Assembly (NCBI GenBank): GCA_001774245.1
Contig: MEZF01000047.1
Span: forward strand, 108,734-114,831
DNA from: Candidatus Bathyarchaeota archaeon RBG_13_52_12
GTDB lineage: Archaea; Thermoproteota; Bathyarchaeia; TCS64
Direction of reading: 5' to 3'
DNA length: 6,098 nt
The notes under the pieces were generated by a model. It was given only the letters and a program-made list of their open reading frames with translations. It did not search any database and was not told where the DNA came from. How positions within the stretch are numbered: position 1 is the stretch's first letter; every line of letters starts with the position of its first letter. Below, piece after piece: positions 5,391-6,098 of this stretch. The translations under genes were made by a program, and so were the position numbers.

Positions 5391-6098
5391 ATGTCTGTAA
5401 AGACCCCTTCTACTGAGGAGTTCTTTGGCCATCAGATGGGAGCGGATCGAAAGCTTACCCGCTGGGACCGTATAGTCGACTACTTCAACGCTCTCGGTAA
5501 GTCGCCATGCGTCAAAGTGACCGAGCTCGGTAAGTCGACGGAGGGTAATCCCTTCCTCCTCACCATCATAACGAGCGCCGAGAACATGAAGAGGCTGGAC
5601 AAGATCAGGGAGATGAGCTGGAAGGTCGCTCACCCGCGCGGAGTCCCATCGAGAGAGATCGAGGAGGCCATCGCCGATGGCAAGGCGGTTGTGGCGATGA
5701 CGATGAGCATCCACGCCACAGAGGTTGGCGGTACTCAGATGGCCCCCGAACTAGCCTACGAGGTCGCCACAAGCCCCGAGTTCGAAGAAATTCGTCGCAA
5801 CGTCGTCCTACTCCTCTTCCCCTGCTTCAACCCCGACGGCCAGATCATTGTCACTGACTGGTACAACAAGTACCTAGATACCGAGTACGAAGGGACGGGC
5901 CCCCCTTGGCTCTACCACAAGTACACGGGCCACGATAACAACCGTGATGCCATCAACCTCTCAATGGTGGAGAGCCAGATGGTTGCGGGGGTCATGTACA
6001 GGGAGTGGTTCCCTCAGGCCTACATTGACTACCATCACATGGGTAGCTACGGGGCTAGGTTCTACGTCCCACCATTCAGCAACCCAGTCGACGACCAG
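5391..6098 (+). CDS. M14 family zinc metallopeptidase (carboxypeptidase-like), N-terminal part
   Basis: The frame is open from the ATG at 5391 to the window edge: 236 codons with no stop, so the 3' end is missing. M14 peptidases use one zinc ion to cleave, usually, the C-terminal residue of peptides. The expected residues appear in order. The zinc-binding HxxE is H108-E111 in SIHATEVGG. The substrate-binding Asn-Arg pair is N184-R185 in GHDNNRDA. The third zinc ligand is most likely H215 in DYHHMG. The motif FNPDG (146-150) is typical of the family. The catalytic glutamate lies beyond the edge and cannot be checked. The N-terminus has no signal peptide, although many bacterial relatives of this large M14 group are secreted. 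The ATG at 5377 or nearby upstream is in another frame; 5391 fits both homology and TATA spacing. The neighbour across the promoter is an S9 peptidase. Substrate is unknown. Confidence 0.9.
   Translation, partial: MSVKTPSTEEFFGHQMGADRKLTRWDRIVDYFNALGKSPCVKVTELGKSTEGNPFLLTIITSAENMKRLDKIREMSWKVAHPRGVPSREIEEAIADGKAVVAMTMSIHATEVGGTQMAPELAYEVATSPEFEEIRRNVVLLLFPCFNPDGQIIVTDWYNKYLDTEYEGTGPPWLYHKYTGHDNNRDAINLSMVESQMVAGVMYREWFPQAYIDYHHMGSYGARFYVPPFSNPVDDQ

Noticed and set aside
5262..5714. 150-codon minus-strand frame covering the S9/M14 spacer and the M14 gene start
   Set aside because: It is antisense to the M14 coding region, which has clear zinc-binding motifs, and its sequence resembles no known protein.

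Overview
The window most likely comes from an archaeon, probably an uncultured lineage that is not a haloarchaeon. Three things point there: the tyrosyl-tRNA synthetase is of the archaeal/eukaryotic type; TATA-like boxes sit about 25 bases before two start codons that have no ribosome binding site, which suggests leaderless mRNAs; and there are no clear bacterial -35/-10 promoters. The glycolytic enzyme at the left edge is the bacterial/eukaryotic (type I) GAPDH, which is unusual in archaea and suggests transfer. I cannot name the genus.

Layout. Positions 2-211 (+) hold the last 69 codons of a type I glyceraldehyde-3-phosphate dehydrogenase. It converges on tyrS (223-1305, -), and only 11 bases separate the two stop codons. 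tyrS and an amidase-signature hydrolase (1405-2901, +) diverge from a 99-base region in which a perfect 8-bp inverted repeat lies midway between two opposed TATA-like boxes. The amidase then converges on a prolyl-oligopeptidase-family (S9C) peptidase (3267-5237, -). The 365 bases between them hold no credible protein. They contain a GC-rich block (about 2957-3191) with several nested perfect inverted repeats and a TATA-like box at the expected distance upstream, so it is a candidate non-coding RNA gene. The S9 peptidase and an M14 zinc peptidase (5391 to the right edge, +, incomplete) diverge from a 153-base AT-rich region with a leaderless-type promoter and several repeat motifs.

How the genes fit together. 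The S9 peptidase, the M14 peptidase and the amidase all hydrolyse amide or peptide bonds. All three lack obvious signal peptides, so an intracellular role in peptide or amide catabolism is a reasonable inference. Apart from the two divergent promoter regions there is no operon; each gene appears to be transcribed alone. I see no CRISPR array, insertion sequence, tRNA or rRNA. The most noteworthy items are the structured block at 2957-3191 and the symmetric tyrS/amidase promoter; both are predictions from sequence alone.
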